Source: Metabacillus flavus (GTDB lineage Bacteria; Bacillota; Bacilli; Bacillales; Bacillaceae). From it: a DNA stretch of 64,000 nt. The stretch is taken from assembly GCF_018283675.1 (NCBI RefSeq), contig NZ_JAGVRK010000001.1, positions 2,976,001 to 3,040,000 of the forward strand. Direction: 5' to 3'. The position numbers and the translations under genes are program-made. Positions 63,191 to 64,000 of the stretch are shown piece after piece; position 1 is the first letter of the stretch, and each line of letters begins with the position of its first letter. A model generated the notes under the pieces. That model did no database searches. It was not told the origin of the DNA and saw nothing but the letters and a program-made list of their open reading frames with translations.

Positions 63191-64000
63191 TTGAAAACGT
63201 AAAAATCTGTTTTGTATATTTTTTTAATAGCTGCCGGTTTACTTCAAATCCAATTCCTGGACCTTCGGGAACTAGAATTTCTCCGTTTTCTACGATGACT
63301 TCAGGTACAATGATGTCCTCATGCCAATATCTTGACGAGGACGAAATATCCCCTGGAATGGAGAAATTTGAAAGCGACGCCGCGGCAATATTATGGGCTC
63401 TGGAAATTCCCGTTTCAAGCATTCCTCCGCACCAAACTGGAATTCCCTGTGCCTGGCAGATATCGTGAATTTTTTTTGTCTCGGCTAGTCCTCCTACCCT
63501 GCCTGGTTTAATATTGATGATTCGGCAGCTGCCCAGGTTTATTGCTTTTCTGGCGTCATCTGCCGATTCAATACTTTCATCAAGACAGATCGGAGTTTGG
63601 ATTTTTCTTTGCAAAACAGCATGGTCGATGATATCATCAGCAGCTAACGGCTGTTCAATCATCATTAATTCAAATTCGTCCAGCGCTTTCAACAGGTCTG
63701 CCTGTTCAAGTGAATAGGCGGAGTTCGCATCTGCCATCAATGGCAAATTTGGATAAGCCCTTCGGATTTCCCTGATTAATTCAATATCTCTGCCAGGCTT
63801 GATTTTCACCTTAAATCTTTTATATCCGGAAGCAAGTGCACCTTCTATTGAAGCAAGCATTTCCTGAAGAGGGGCCAGGCCAATTACGATACCAGCTTCA
63901 ATATGCCGCTTCGTTCCTCCCATTAGGTTCGATAAGGACTGCCCAGTTTGCCTGCCATACAGATCCCAGCAAGCCATTTCAAGAGCTGCCTTCGCCATCC
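63186..64000 (-). CDS. menC: o-succinylbenzoate synthase, C-terminal part (runs off the window)
   Basis: Enolase-superfamily enzyme making o-succinylbenzoate in menaquinone synthesis. The visible 270 residues are the C-terminal barrel. Catalytic Lys pair in RFKVKIKPG and [11 protein letters not shown], and metal acids in [15 protein letters not shown] and CLDES are present. The N-terminal capping domain is beyond 64000, so the first Met seen is internal. N-acylamino acid racemase is a related activity in this group. Confidence 0.92.
   Translation of the reverse strand, partial: MAKAALEMACWDLYGRQTGQSLSNLMGGTKRHIEAGIVIGLAPLQEMLASIEGALASGYKRFKVKIKPGRDIELIREIRRAYPNLPLMADANSAYSLEQADLLKALDEFELMMIEQPLAADDIIDHAVLQRKIQTPICLDESIESADDARKAINLGSCRIINIKPGRVGGLAETKKIHDICQAQGIPVWCGGMLETGISRAHNIAAASLSNFSIPGDISSSSRYWHEDIIVPEVIVENGEILVPEGPGIGFEVNRQLLKKYTKQIFTFSK

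Overview
The window comes from a low-GC Gram-positive endospore former of the Bacillaceae (Bacillus or Metabacillus type). Evidence is the AGGAGG-type ribosome binding sites with frequent TTG and GTG starts, a T-box ahead of leuS, a SAM-I riboswitch ahead of metK, and a gene order that largely follows the yt region of Bacillus subtilis: ytwF, leuS, yttB, ytrFE-C-BA, ytzC, ytqA, ytqB, ytpB, ytpA, ytoA, metK, pckA, ytmB, ytmA, ytlACD, ytkD, dps, ytzI, ytkA, luxS, ytjA(yidD), ytiB, ytiA(rpmE2), ythAB, menC. Gene names are given by recognised protein similarity and this order, not by a database search.

Layout. 0-8.7 kb: small proteins, rhodanese, leuS with its T-box, an MFS exporter and a frameshifted AbrB-type membrane protein, with three copies of a structured intergenic repeat. 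8.7-13 kb: the cell-envelope-stress ytr ABC operon with its GntR repressor and a matching operator. 13.1-13.95 kb: an 18-19 unit minisatellite. 14-23.3 kb: small genes, ytqA and mnmM(ytqB), a cystine-type amino acid ABC operon, sesquarterpene synthase and lysophospholipase (ytpBA), ytoA, and a PAP2/glycosyltransferase pair. 23.3-32.9 kb (minus strand): a six-gene operon with a YnjBCD-like ABC transporter, a VTT-domain membrane protein, a CDP-alcohol phosphatidyltransferase and a mercuric-reductase-like flavoprotein. Directly upstream lies a two-component system followed by a membrane-anchored MsrAB. 33-45 kb: metK, pckA, a secreted heparinase-like lyase, ytmB, a frameshifted ytmA, ytlACD and ytkD. 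45.4-50 kb: a MarR-bounded drug efflux operon resembling yhbJ-yhcABC. 50-64 kb: dps, ppaC, ytkA, luxS, yidD, ytiB, a Zur-controlled zinc-binding lipoprotein, a thermolysin-type protease, Zur-controlled rpmE2, a pentapeptide protein, the bd-type oxidase ythAB and the C-terminal part of menC.

The best candidate for an undescribed system is the 23.3-29.8 kb operon. It joins a periplasmic-binding-protein transporter to lipid-handling genes and to a disulfide oxidoreductase that lacks the usual C-terminal catalytic His. Its gene content recalls the E. coli ydjXYZ-ynjABCDEF region. It sits next to an envelope redox-repair unit (response regulator, short-loop sensor kinase, MsrAB), which suggests, without proving, an envelope redox or lipid function. 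Other signals worth following are the minisatellite, an array of five CGATATA boxes at exactly 20 bp spacing, a repeat family whose terminal stems covary between copies, two Zur boxes, and two genes each broken by one apparent base deletion.
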